A stretch of 64,000 nt of DNA, taken from assembly GCF_900963305.1 (NCBI RefSeq), contig NW_021780168.1, forward strand, positions 684,501 through 748,500, read 5' to 3'. Origin of the DNA: Echeneis naucrates (taxonomy: Eukaryota; Chordata; Actinopteri; Carangiformes; Echeneidae). Both the position numbers and the translations under genes were made by a program. Positions 29,700 to 41,510 of the stretch are shown in pieces. How positions within the stretch are numbered: position 1 is the first letter of the stretch; each line of letters opens with the position of its first letter. Below the pieces are notes generated by a model. It did no database searches, was not told the DNA's origin, and was given only the letters and a program-made list of their open reading frames with translations.

Positions 29700-31180
29700 C
29701 ACTCTGCAGTGTTAATCATATGGTATGAACTTCACAGTCACTGGATGGCACCCCGCCACCCCAGCACTGTTTTTATTTTTAGTCAGGCGGCCCCTACACT
29801 GTAAACAATGATCCTGTAAATTCACAGTAAAATACTGGCAGCAGGGTTTTCAGTAAATTTCCATGGTGTCCTTCCTGCAAAGTGATTTACAGCTCCTAAC
29901 TGTTATAATGCTCAGTCCTAAAACATGATATGGTGATGTATTTAATTGAATTTATAATATGCTCGTGGCAGGGTGGCCACAATATTATTTTTTTCCATCT
30001 TTCTTTCCTACTGCAGCAGCCATTTTGATATGAAATAGCAGGCATTGACTAGTTGGACAGCTTATACCAGCAAAATTTAAACAAATGCAGAGTCACAGAA
30101 GACGCAGCCATCGTCAGGGGTATAACAAACAAAAGGGAGGTTACGAAGATAATACAAAAAAAATCTAAAAGTAAAAAAAAAAACACAGCCTTAGCCCAAT
30201 ACCAAAACTGCCAAAACTAGTCTCACAATTAGCAAATTGCAATCCTGGACAAATGGAGGGAGAGATGCAAGCTGCAGACACCACAGCAGTCGTCCTGAAT
30301 ACCAGGAGGTCTGCTGGCCAGAGTCGAAGGGCAGAGCAGAGGCAGGCTGGGCCAGGAGAGAAAGAGAGAGAGAGAGACACACAGGGCCCGGTCATCACTG
30401 CTTACAGCTTAAATTTAAAGTTTTAAGCTGCACAGACTGATCTTTTCCTGTTCTGTCAGCAGATGTTGATTCTGTGATGTCACAAAGGTTTTAATGACAT
30501 CGCAGATCAAAGACTCCTCCCATAAAAGAAAAGGAATGACTCCATGTTGATATCAGCATGAGCACCATGATGCCCACTGCTGTGTTCTCATATCAATCAC
30601 GGGTGTTTTGGCAATGTTCAATTTCTTCCCTTTTCACAGGGAGAACATACAAGCAGCACAGAAGTGCAAAGCTCTGGAATAAATCCTATTTTAGCCACTC
30701 TCCCTTTTTTCAGAGGCACGTAAGGCTGTTTGAATCAACAGAGGTGATACAACATGACAACCTTTTCTCTTCCTCTTTAATTCCACGTTCTTCATTGACA
30801 CATCTCTGCACGGTTACAATTACAGTTTAAATAAGACTGTATTAGCCGTTTATTGTTTTGCTAAAGTGAAATTTACTGCACTATTACAAATGAGGCTTGA
30901 CTAACCTTGAATACATTTGAAGCTGAAACATTGTCTGTAGCATTTCACCATATGATTGCAGACAAGGATGCAAAGTGGACAGTCACTAGATGATTAAAAG
31001 CTTAAAACTTTTTTTTACAAATGGAAAAACAAGCTTGTACTTGATTGGGTGATTTGTTTTTTGATATACAGCGAACCACACCCAGATATTAAACATTATG
31101 CAACAGTGTAATGCAGTGTAACAACATAATACAAATATCCCACTTGGTGCACCTACACTGGAACCAATGAAGTCACATTT
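29700..31180. other. Intergenic; MITE-like string and CRE-module fragment
   Basis: CACTGTAAACAATG and AAATTCACAGTAAAA near 29797-29832 look like terminal sequence of common fish DNA-transposon derivatives. A short TGATGTCA-type fragment is at 30455-30525. No coding sequence recognised. This is the 3' flank of the NEK-APOL gene. Confidence 0.4.
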
Positions 31181-31187
31181 TTGTATT

Positions 31188-34100
31188 TCATTTCAAGGAA
31201 CCTTTAGGTTGCACTAACTCCATATCGCTCCATCCCTCATCTCCTTCAGACCCGATTGAAGGGAGAGATGAGATGATGTCTTTGAGCTCATTTAGGACTC
31301 TCTGCAAGTCGTCTGCTGCCTGCCTGATGGATTGAACAAATCTCATGATCTCAGATCTGACTTGGGTAGCATTTCTGGAAGATTGGCCCTGTTCCTGTGA
31401 CGTGTCTGAGTTGTGCTCTTGCATCACTGAGCTGGTGGATATGTTGTCACCAGCCTCAGAAGCTGCGCCCTCACCTGCTGCCTGTGCCTGTTTAATGTGG
31501 TGTATCTCTCTGGCATCCATCGCAATAAAAAAGATATCTACTGCAATAAATAATCCTGAAAACACACCTGTTGCTACCTCTGCCACACGTACCACCCTGG
31601 ATGCCTGAGCTGCGATCCTTCCCACGTTTATCACTTGGATTAGTCGAGTCAATTCAGAAAGGCCAACTAGACCCCTTCCTACCCTTCCAGCCTTTGCCAG
31701 GTTATGTGCGCTGAACTGGTTATTCTCAGTGTGCAGTGTGTCAGTTGAGGCATATCTGCTCCTGATGTTGTGCAAACTGTGGCCAATCTCCTGTAACCAG
31801 GTCACCACTAATTTAGTTTTATGTTCAAAGTATTTGATGATACTTCGAACAGCTTTGCGATCAGATGCCTGGTTGACCATATTTGTTACATTGGAGGCAC
31901 CAGCAGTGAGCCCACCAAGTGCACCAACACCCACTCCAACCCCGGTGACAATAAGAGAGGCTCCGAAAGTGAAGGGGGTCAGTATGAGGCCCACTATGGA
32001 TGTAATCCCTCCCACCGCTCCAATCACTCCTCCAGTCAGACTGCCGATGGTCGTGCCTTGATGCACACGCTCCAAACTATCAGCCACTTCTCTGAGCGTA
32101 ACCAGCTTGATCTGGAGATCGTCCACAGTTGTTTTGCACTAAGAAAAAAAAAAAGCATAGACATTTTAAGTGGAGTGCTTGCTGTCAAAATCCATTTTCA
32201 GAAGTTACATAAATCATCTGTAGTCCATCATGATACCTTGTTTGAGAGACAGTTTATGATGAAGGGACACTCCAGGATCTCACTGGCTGTCGGCCTTGAT
32301 TGAGGGTCAGTATTGAATATGTCAATAACAAGTTGACGGAGCTCTGGTGAGAACGTTTCTGGGAGACATGGATGAGGACCATGGATGAGCTTTGGCATGA
32401 GCTTGATTGTGGTCTCCGCTGTGAACTGAAACCACATAAATATAATAAAATACTTAACTCATCATAAAGTAAGTGAAATAAAATCATGACATTTCTTTCT
32501 ATTTCAGGAAGTCATACTATGTACTCCAAAGCCTGAAGAGGCCTGTTTTCTGAAAACAAAAAAATTCAGCGAGCCAAAGCTGCATATTTACTTGTGATTG
32601 ACTGAAATATTTTTTATTTCATATTGATATATACATTAAATGGTCAAATCACTAAAATTAATATTTTGATACATTTTACATTTCAGAGTCAATAAATTAA
32701 ACATTTTTGGTAACTCACCGCTGGTTTTTGAGTACAAATTTCATAGATGATGCATCCCAATGACCAAATGTCACTGTAAATAAAGTATCAGCATTAGTAT
32801 TAATATTGGCATTATATTGTTAGCAGCAGCCAAATTAGATGAGCCTAATTAACTAGATAATACGTAAGGCAAAAGGATCCTTAGCAATAAAGCAATAATA
32901 CTTGATTCTTCTATTTGTATGTGTGGGAAACTTGTCTGGTTAAAATTACTTATAAATAAATTTTTTCGAAATTAATTTCCTGTAAATGCTTTCACAGGTC
33001 TCTACACTACTTTTAAAATGATGTTGAAAAATGTGATGCAGTCCCTGAAATTAGTTTGAAGTTTGAACAGTTTGATTTTCCGTATCGATCAGAGATTATG
33101 TTAACAGCTTATTAAATAACTGACATGATATTATTTTCTGTGCTGTCTTACATTTAGTAAAATCAAATGTAAGTTTTGTCGCTACCTTATTTCCACAGTA
33201 ATGAAAAAGTTGTGTTATCAAAGCTGCAGTATGAGATATTACAGAACTAGCTGCAAACAGGCGGCTTGACACAAATTTATACCTTTTAGCATCATATGTC
33301 CCCTTTGTGAAGAGTTCTGGTGGCAGATATGACATTTCCTGCAGACTGGCATCGGTGGTTTTTGAACTAGGTGATTAAAAATAAGTCCATAAAATAAAGG
33401 AATAACTCCAATAAAAAAGAATTGAAATGCTAATATGTATGTAACATAATGTTTATACTTTTCATAGGCTTTCCCAAAATCGCTCAAGCACACAGATCCA
33501 AATTCAGTGAGGAAGATGTTCTATCAAAGAGAAGAGACAGGAAGCACAAATCAAGTGATCTGATTGGCTAATGAGAGCAACCTGCAGCTCTGATGTCAAA
33601 TTACTTTTCACAGACCTGAATCACTCCATGACTGACAAGTAACATTTAGCAAAACATTCAAGACTAAGATGAAAAAAAGGAAAAATTCAAACAACGGCTC
33701 TAATCTGTGATCTAAGTTCACTCCATGGCCGGTCATAGGCTATTGCTTACTAAGATAGCTTTCCTGATACAATATTACAAAATCAGATATGACAGACCTT
33801 TTGTTTATTTTATTTTATTTTATTTTTTGTAAAAAATTTGGTCAGTAAGTTCTGTGAAAATACAATGTTTTTGTAATGTGGACATTCTGTACCTCCGGTT
33901 TCAGACATTTGTGCAGCAAGCCTTTTTCATGAATGTATCTTAAAGCTATACAGATCTCAGCAATCCAGCTCAGTACCTAGAAAAGACAGTTGAGGAATAA
34001 TCTGTTGGAGTGGGATGGAGTAAAGTTTGCTGAAATGTGTTTTGTGTTTTTGTGTGTGCGCTGTACCTCAGACTCTTCACTCTTCTCTTTGACCTTTATG

Positions 34101-35269
34101 GCAAAGTCCCCCCCTTGACAGTAGTCCATCACTATGTAGTAAACCTTATTGTGTTCGTCTTCATGACAAAATGGAAAAGATCTGTTAGCATTTGAAACAT
34201 ATCAACTTTGAGATGTTAGCACTTTCTTTTGTGGTTCAAGTCGGGAAGACAATTTGGCCCGTGAATAATTGGATGGATTATTCAGAATTTTATCAACCCA
34301 ATCCAAACAGGTTTTTTAAACTGATAAATAAAATTGGTTTAATTCTACATTTAATTCCTGATGTCCATTTCTGACAACATCATTTTGTGGTCTGGACCAA
34401 TGAGCTGCCCACCATCACAGAGATGGAACAGGTCTACTTGGTAAATGAAACTGTGTTGTGAAAATAAAAGAATGCTGCTGTTGACTGCATGGTTGCACCA
34501 TGTACTAACCAGTTGGAAATAGGATGGAAGAGGAAGAAATAAAAGAAATGAAAATTAGGCATTAATGTGTTAGTAGCTGTAAAATCTTTGTAGCATAGAC
34601 TTTACAACTTAAAGGCACTTACCTTTATTAAGCTCATAAAGATTTTAACTTTTGATCGCAAACGGCATAGCAGTTACTCATTGTTCTCTAAATACAAATT
34701 ATTAAAAGCATCACCAAATGCTGAAATTCTGTCTGCATGCCAGCTTATAAAATAAAATTGTGCTTTGAAATGTAATTTGTTGCATTAGTCTCAGAATTGA
34801 TCCTAGTTGTCTCAAAGCAGAGGTTTCTGTTAATCTTGAGTTCTAATGTTTAACGTAAAGGACATTAAACTTGATCCAGGTTTATTGAAGCTTACCTCTG
34901 ACAGAGTTCTTGAAACTCACAATATGAGGATGACTTGCTTCCTTCAGTATTTCCATTTCATTGGTTAATGCTGAAACAGCTGCTCTGGGTATCTGTTAAA
35001 ATCATCACAGCACTTGACTTGAGATGGAGAGGTTTAGGCGGTATGTCTGAGATCGTAGTCAACAAACCACATCCTGAATGTAACACTGAGACACAGATTC
35101 TAACTTTTCATGCAGTATGTTTCAGACTGTAAAATAGTGAAGGCCTGCTCACCTTTTTTAAATCAATCTTTTTTAAGAGATACGTGTCATCTTCCTTTGT
35201 GACAATAAAAGCATTTTTTGTTTCTCTCTGAATCTTGTAGCCATTCAGGCTGCTCTGGCTTCCCCCCAT
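31188..35269 (-). CDS. NEK-like pseudokinase fused to apolipoprotein-L domain, 9 coding exons, 576 aa
   Basis: Exons (minus): 35153-35269, 34896-34992, 34067-34158, 33893-33976, 33459-33520, 33283-33366, 32719-32773, 32237-32425, 31188-32138. All introns are GT-AG and phases agree. Residues 1-260 follow a NEK kinase: K33 (LLKK), YIVMDYCQGGDF, NIFLTEFGSVCLSDFGKAYE (131-150), YLPPELFTKGTYDAK, SDIWSLGCIIYEICTQKP, and a C-lobe with DPQSRPTASEILECPF. The glycine loop is absent (ETKNA) and the catalytic HRD is HKC (124-126), so the proton-acceptor Asp is lost; K128, N131 and D144 remain. Residues 261-576 form an APOL domain with a glycine-rich hydrophobic hairpin (about 292-339) and a second hydrophobic segment (449-467). 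APOL proteins act on intracellular membranes and are often interferon-induced. Role inferred: immune or membrane effector with a regulatory pseudokinase. A non-coding exon precedes the ATG. Confidence 0.9.
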
Positions 35270-35538
35270 CCTTGTTATTTCCTGAGAACACAGATGTCAA
35301 ATTAACACAAATGTCTTTATTTCATACAGTTATTGGAAATGTAATTCAAGTAATAGCGGTTGAAAACATTTGGATAAGTTGATCAGAGCATTAGAATACA
35401 GTCCTGTTGGCCCTGCGATGGACTGGAGACTGGTGTCCCTCCCTGTCTCAGTGTTACAGAAGTCCACTGTGAGTCTCTGTCCCTCCACAGTCCACAGGGA
35501 CAAACTGACAGTGAAATAATAATAATGTTAACACTCAC

Positions 35539-35585
35539 CGGCCTCAGCCTTTAGTTTCCCTGCTTCTGCTCCGACGAGTTCAAAT
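35539..35585 (-). other. Predicted 5' non-coding exon of the NEK-APOL gene
   Basis: The minus strand has a donor CCG|GTGAGT after 35539, and the coding exon is preceded by an acceptor-like TTCTCAG about 12 nt before the ATG. The start of the exon is not defined by the sequence. Confidence 0.5.
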
Positions 35586-35599
35586 GGAGGTTGAACTCT

Positions 35600-35615
35600 G
35601 AAAACTTTCACTTTC
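35600..35615 (-). promoter_or_regulatory. IRF-E / ISRE element upstream of the NEK-APOL gene
   Basis: Minus strand GAAAGTGAAAGT (35615-35604) fits the IRF element GAAASYGAAASY at every position. It sits just upstream of the predicted 5' non-coding exon and about 335 bp upstream of the ATG, where interferon-stimulated genes carry theirs. Confidence 0.7.
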
Positions 35616-35645
35616 TGCTGCTGCAGCTACTGGAAGTCACATGGC

Positions 35646-35648
<3 letters not shown>

Positions 35649-35677
<29 letters not shown>
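35649..35677. repeat. (GT)n microsatellite in the NEK-APOL promoter region
   Basis: About 14 uninterrupted GT units, 35 bp upstream of the IRF element on the gene's strand. Confidence 0.95.
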
Positions 35678-35678
<1 letters not shown>

Positions 35679-35829
35679 CCTCTGTTGTTAGTGTAACTGA
35701 CATATTTCCCTTCTTCAGTTTTAGAAATGTAACTCTTTGAAGTTGACGGTGGGTCCAAACCAAAGGACTGATTTAAGATGATGTAGCAGGAAGACGCAGC
35801 CTCACTGAGTCTCCATTTCAACTTGTGTC

Positions 35830-36650
35830 CAAAGTGAGGTCTTCAAACTAGATACAGTATTTAAACCTGCTGATAGGCTGAGTAATAAACAATCTACGCC
35901 ATGCTCGGTGCCCCTTTCCTATTGGTGGAAAAATGCACCACGTCAGCAATCAAAAGAATTTTTGGCAACAAGCAGCATTTGGTTGCTGAGGAAGAGGAGA
36001 AAGATATTGGTGTGACAGCCGCAAAAGAAAGACAGCGATATGGATAGTGAGCTTTTAGATAAAATTAATTACTTGTGAACCACCTCATTGTGAAATGTGA
36101 TTGGTTTGGAAATATTTGTAGATTGCAGTCCAAAGACTGCCTGAGGCATTGATTGCTATTTAATTTCAATGTTTGTAAATCACCATTTACAATGAAATTT
36201 TTCTAAGGACATTTGTATTTCTTGTGTTGTTATTTCTCTGTTGCTAAAGTTAATATTAAAACTGTGAAGAATATACAGCCAGAGTAAATAAAGAGAATTG
36301 TCCCTTTGTGTTTGTCTAATTTGATTGTGCATCGATCCATTAGTAATGCCTCAGGATTCAGACAGTGGAAGGCACGCACATTCATTAAAATGAGTGAAGG
36401 TGAGAGCTGCGTGTGTTTCTTCGTCCCTGTTATCTCACTATTTTCCTGTTTAAGGGCACAACAGCAGCATCCAGCTTCTCTGTCGGAGAGCAGTGAACTT
36501 CTGTCGCGTCAGTATCTACAGATCCGTCCGTTTCCTGAACTGTTAGAAGATTAGACACCAAACAGCTGTTTCTGATTCTGATCATCTCCGTTAAAGCATT
36601 ATTGTGTAATTCAGTGTGTGTGCAGTTTGGGACACATTCATAAAACAGGC
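35830..36650. other. Upstream flank of NEK-APOL; no gene recognised
   Basis: Short frames only, no conserved motifs. It lies between the promoter region and the dispersed repeat copy C. Confidence 0.4.
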
Positions 36651-36654
36651 AGAA

Positions 36655-37740
36655 CCAGCAGATGGAGCTGTTTGGATGTTTCTATCATATGATGATGAAA
36701 TCTAAAGGCTCTCTGATCATCACATTGAGAAGTTCATCTGGTTTGTGATATTTCTTCATATGATAGTGAGGTAAAATGTGTTCAGTGGGATGTGTGTGTA
36801 TCCAGCAGGACTGACAGCTTCATGTGGGATTCTCACAGAGATGATTCAAACCTGATCACAGTGATCAGTATGGATATACAGTATGTTTGCTGTCAGTGGA
36901 GGAAACTCTCAGACAGGACTAATAGTCATGTTTGGGATGTTCCTGGATTTGAGTTGAATGAGTGTAAATTCTCTCTGATTTTAACACACGTTCACACATC
37001 CACCTCTATTCAGACATGGAGTTTACATATTGTTTGGAATTCTAATGTGAATGTCACAGACAGCATTTTTTGTCAACACTTGTTCTTTTAATTAATGTTA
37101 AAACCTAAAAAGCAGCATATTTGATTGATTGTTGTACCAACCTGAAGATGATCAGTGTTTATAGCTCATAACCTGATCACAGATCAATAATCAGCCATTG
37201 GAAGACGCTCTGAAACTTTCTTCTGCAGTCACAACTCATCCACCTTCAGACTGGACATCTTCTGACTGTAGAACCGCACTGCAGCACAATAAAGTCCTCT
37301 GTGAGTATTGTGTGTCCAACAGTGTACATGACATCTGAGCAGCAATACTTCCACCTGCTGGAGATTTATTGTTCCTACAGCTGTAAAATAAATCTATCAG
37401 AACATGAACATGAACATGAACTCCTCAGTCTCCAACTCCCAGAAGATTAATGAAACACTTTGTCCTGCTGTTATGAAATCAAATCCTACTTTAGGTTTTC
37501 TATATTTTAAACTAATGAGCACTGTTGGGGATCAAACAGAAAAGGACAAAAGTATAAAAGAAGATTTGAACAATGTCACTACAAATAAAAATTTACATCA
37601 TTAGGAAATATAACTCCAAAAAATTTAGAAATATAGGCCCGATTTAAGAAAGGTCAACTAAGCATGAGGAGACTGAAGCTCAAACATTAATGAACAGAAC
37701 ATACCTGACTCACAAATGGCACACTGGGGTTTTTAACCAA
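36655..37740 (-). repeat. Dispersed 0.9-1.1 kb repeat, copy C (inverted)
   Basis: Reverse orientation relative to copies A and B and the most complete. Its plus-strand frame (36792-37091) encodes nearly the same 97 residues as the antisense frame of copy B, which reflects high nucleotide identity and not proof of a protein. Confidence 0.85.
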
Positions 37741-38270
37741 TGGACTAGTCGTTCTTTAAACACACAGGACTAGTGTGTTTCATTTAACTACACATAAGTC
37801 AGTGAAAAAAACTATAAATCAAACTAAACAGAAGTTGAAAACCTGCTCCCTGCTCTTCCTCCACCAATGCTCTGCTCCACTTCTTATGGGCCATCCTCTC
37901 CATATTTAGCTTTCTGCCAGGAACTCAGAACTGAAGGAAATATTTTAGATACCAAATGAAAAATAACATGAAACCAAATTTCCCTGTTGGGGAGCTACAG
38001 GGGATGTTGGAGAATCTCTGTAATCTGCACAACATTAAAATATGACAGTGTTATAGTTGGCTTTGTTTAAAGACAGCATGTATCCTTACTCTGGACTTTT
38101 CCACTGAACCTAAGTTTCTGTTTTTCACCTGTCCACTGAGCTCCTGTTACACAGTTTGTGTCCTTGAAGGTCCAGAATTATAAGATAACATTTATAGAAC
38201 TGGTCTACAGAACAGGAGGAGGATGAAACCGTTCTATCTATTCAGCTGCAGTCAGTCTGTTACAGTAGAT
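37740..38270. other. No gene recognised
   Basis: Plain single-copy sequence between the dispersed repeat and the LINE 3' end. Confidence 0.4.
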
Positions 38271-38504
38271 ATCAAATCAGATTTATTTGTATAGCGCCAA
38301 ATCATAACAAAGTTACATCAAGGCACTTTACATATAGAGCAGGTCTAGACCAAACTCTTTATAAATTTATTTAAAGAGACCCAACAGATCCCCCGATGAG
38401 CAAGCACTTGGCAACAGTGGCAAGGAAAAACTTCCTTTAAGAGGCAGAAACCTCGAGCAGAACCAGGCTCAGGGGGGGCGGCCATCTGCCTCGACCGGTT
38501 GGGT

Positions 38505-38505
38505 T

Positions 38506-38563
<58 letters not shown>

Positions 38564-38565
38564 CA
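38505..38565. repeat. (GA)n microsatellite in the LINE 3' UTR
   Basis: An interrupted GA array of about 60 bp. The matching CT run in the 15700 fragment shows it belongs to the element. Confidence 0.95.
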
Positions 38566-38867
38566 CAGGCATTGGAGGGAGGGGGTGTAGGCAGGAACAT
38601 GTTGCATGAAGTTCATGGAGTTGAGCTGTAATACAGAATTCATGCTGTATGGGACCAGCAGGTGTTGCAGGAACATGGGATGGTGAAGAGTCACCACCTG
38701 CAGGATGAGGACAGGGAGAGAGAGGAGAGGCACTGGGAGAGACAGAGACTTTGGCAGAACATGGTTAGTAAATGCTGGATAAATGCTTAGAACTGGGTGA
38801 AACTGTGTTTTTTTTTTTTGTTTGTTTTTTTTAAGAAGGAAGGTTTTTATCAGCGCATGCAAGGAGG

Positions 38868-38871
<4 letters not shown>

Positions 38872-38930
<59 letters not shown>
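38872..38930. repeat. (GA)n microsatellite, second array
   Basis: Almost pure GA for about 56 bp just past the reverse-transcriptase stop codon. Confidence 0.95.
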
Positions 38931-38933
<3 letters not shown>

Positions 38934-39999
38934 CTCAGTCCTTCCCCCAGCAGCCTAGGCCTACAGCAGCATAGCTAAAGAGTAGAGGACTTTAACTTTT
39001 TAACTATAAACTCTGTCATACAGGAAAGTTTTAAGCCTGGTCTTGAAAGTTACTAAAGAGTCCGCCCCCCGGACCGATGCTGGGAGTTGGTTCCATAGAA
39101 GAGGAGCCTGATAACTGAACGATCTGCCTCCAGATTTACTCTTGGAGACTCTAGGAACCACAAGTAAACCTCCATCTAGTGAGCGGAGTGGCCTGCTAGG
39201 ACAGTAAGGAACTATGAGCTCTCTGAGATACGATGGAGCTTGGCCATTAAGAGCTTTATACGTTAAAAGAAGGATTTTGAATTCTACTCTATATTTTACT
39301 GGCAGCCAATGAAGAGCAGCTAACACGGGAAAGATGTGATCTCTTTTCCTAGTTCCTGTTAATATTCGTACAGCAGCGTTCTGAATCAACTGAAGGCCTT
39401 TTAGAGATTTGTTTGGACATCCAGATAGTAATGAGTTACAGTAGTCCAGCCTAGAAGTTACAAATGCATGGACTAGTTTTTCTGCATCATCCTGAGAAAG
39501 GATGTTTCTGATTTTCCTAATGTTTCTCAGGTGGAAGAAAGCTGCCTGACTAACTTGTTTTATGTGAGGCACAAAGGACATGTCCTGGTCAAAAATTACT
39601 CCAAGGTTTCTTACAGTGGAGCTGGAAGCCAAAGTGATGCCGTCCAGACTGATGAGATGATTAGACAGTATTTTTCTGAGGTGCTTAGGACCAAGTACAA
39701 TAACTTCGGTTTTGTCAGAGTTGAGAAGTAAAACATTTCCAGTCATCCAGACTTTTATGTCTTCAAGACATGCCTGCAGTCTGACTATCTGAGTGACTTC
39801 ATTTGGCTTCATTGATAAGTACAGCTGAGTGTCGTCTGCGTAGCAGTGGAAGTTGATGCTGTGTTTCCTGATAATGTTGCCTAGAGGAAGCAGATAAAGC
39901 GTAAAGAGGATTGGTCCAAGTACCGAACCCTGCAGGACTCCATGACTGACTACAGTACATGAGGAGGAGCTGTTGTTTACAACACACCTTGTGGATTTC

Positions 40000-41330
40000 T
40001 CAGGTCAATGGCCCCTGTCTCAGGAGTAAAAGCCCCATTTCCTGTTTAAATGAAAAACTCTCTCCTCTGCCCTCTCCCATAAAACAATAAACTGTTTCTA
40101 TCCAAGAGCTGTAAGTGAAAGCACTGCAGGGGGTACGTGAGACTTTAAAGCTGAATGTTTCTCTGAACTCATTGAAAATCCAATTTTAAGGAGGTGGAAG
40201 CACTTTAAGTACTTTAAGTTGATAATTATTAGTTTTTTCTTTGTTACAAAGTTTAGTCATTCACTGACGGCACAGCACTGTTTCACATCTTTTTTAATCA
40301 CCCAAAATTGCAGTGGGTAGGGGGTTACATGGCTGAGAAAATATTTCACAGTGGTACATCCCTGAAAAAAGGTTCAGAACTAAAGCGTCAAACCTTACAG
40401 CCACTGAATTTACAGCTTTTGCACACATGTCCAACTCGGCAAAATGTATAATCACCTTTTGTCTAACTTTTATGGTATTTGTATCACAAATGTATTTACA
40501 CTATTTGTTATTCTTTGTTAATATTCCGACCTCCTGGTTTACCTGTCTGCCCTTTTTCTACTTCCTTTGTATTTGATTTTGCTGCCAGAAAAGAGCTGCC
40601 AAACTGCTTTCAGACGGTCAACAGCTGGAAGAGATGATGAGGACGTTTCTTATTATTTTGTCTTGGTGTCAGCGTGTGACATCTTTGTGCCATGTCTCCA
40701 CGCTGTGTGTGGTGGAAATGATGCCTGCTGGTTAATCTGGTAGTATCATAAAAGAAAAGGCAGCTACAGCCACATTGTGATAAACCTTCTTATTTTTTTT
40801 CTTGGGGGAGAAATTTGGCATTTCTTAGTTAGTTTATGGTTTGCATGTTGCATGGAGCTTACAAGTCACACATGGACTTTGGAATTCAAAATTCCCAGGA
40901 TTTGGCTGCTTATAAGCCGTGTGACTGGATCACCCCTCAAGACCAGACTCCTTAAAGATGGTGTGTTCTTTGTTGTTAAATGTGTTTTTATAATGTAAAG
41001 AGATGTGAGCATGTTTTTTCCCCTCACATTTAAGATTTTCATCGTTAAGTTTTAGACAAAACAAATTATTTCAAGAAGTTTTGCTTTCTATAATTACAAA
41101 AATGTAATCCTTATTACTTTGCTATAATTGTTTTTCAATTGATTTCAAACACAGCAAAAATGAAGCTGTGACACTTGGTGTTCAGACAGACTGCAGTGTT
41201 CCACCACTCCAAATCAGATTTCTTAGCTTGTCATTCACTTTTCCTTGTGATGTTTCCAAATGATTCTGGTTCCTGTTCATCTGAAGAAATCAAACTATTT
41301 TAAAACAGAAAAATTGCATGTTTTTCAGTC
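40000..41330. other. No gene recognised
   Basis: AT-rich single-copy sequence with only short frames and no repeat partners seen. Confidence 0.4.
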
Positions 41331-41339
41331 ATGGCAATA

Positions 41340-41510
41340 TTTGATTCAATTCAGTGTTATTTGTCTAGTACCAAATCACAGCACATCTCATGGCTCTTGA
41401 CATGTATATTAAAAAGAGATAATTCTTTAAAAAAAAAAAAAAAAAAGAACAGACCCCAATGAGCAAGCACTTGATAATGTGGAAGGGAAAATTCCCTCTC
41501 TCACTGACTC
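41340..41510 (-). mobile_element. Older L2-clade LINE 3' tail fragment
   Basis: GAGCAAGCACTTG, GGAAGGGAAAATTCCCTCT and GTACCAAATCACAGCAC correspond to the tail of the 38272 element at much lower identity, with a poly-A expansion inside. Confidence 0.6.

Larger units (their letters stand above)
38272..39990 (-). mobile_element. L2-clade LINE, 5'-truncated, with open reverse-transcriptase C-terminus
   Basis: Minus strand. The uninterrupted frame (about 39985-39000) holds [20 protein letters not shown], the catalytic [11 protein letters not shown], then [40 protein letters not shown] and [20 protein letters not shown], all typical of L2/CR1-group elements. The endonuclease and fingers are missing, so the copy is truncated but young. 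The 3' UTR contains two GA arrays and ends in the shared tail TTGGCGCTATACAAATAAA. Tail-only relatives are at 15700-15960 and 41340-41510. Confidence 0.9.

Noticed and set aside
31345-32303. Three plus-strand frames over the APOL exon
   Set aside because: Antisense shadows of a well-supported minus-strand exon.
35405-35440. SINE-like string CTGCGATGGACTGG
   Set aside because: Too short, with no tRNA-like head or tail around it, to support a SINE call.
36792-37091. 97-aa frame shared with 15074-15367 and 6510-6743 as a new gene
   Set aside because: Conservation is explained by near-identity of the repeat; no splice signals, start context or domain support a protein. Kept as an open question in the findings.
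38345-38862. Two minus-strand frames of 75 and 141 aa rich in Ser-Leu repeats
   Set aside because: They are translations of the GA/CT microsatellite and L2 3' UTR, not proteins.
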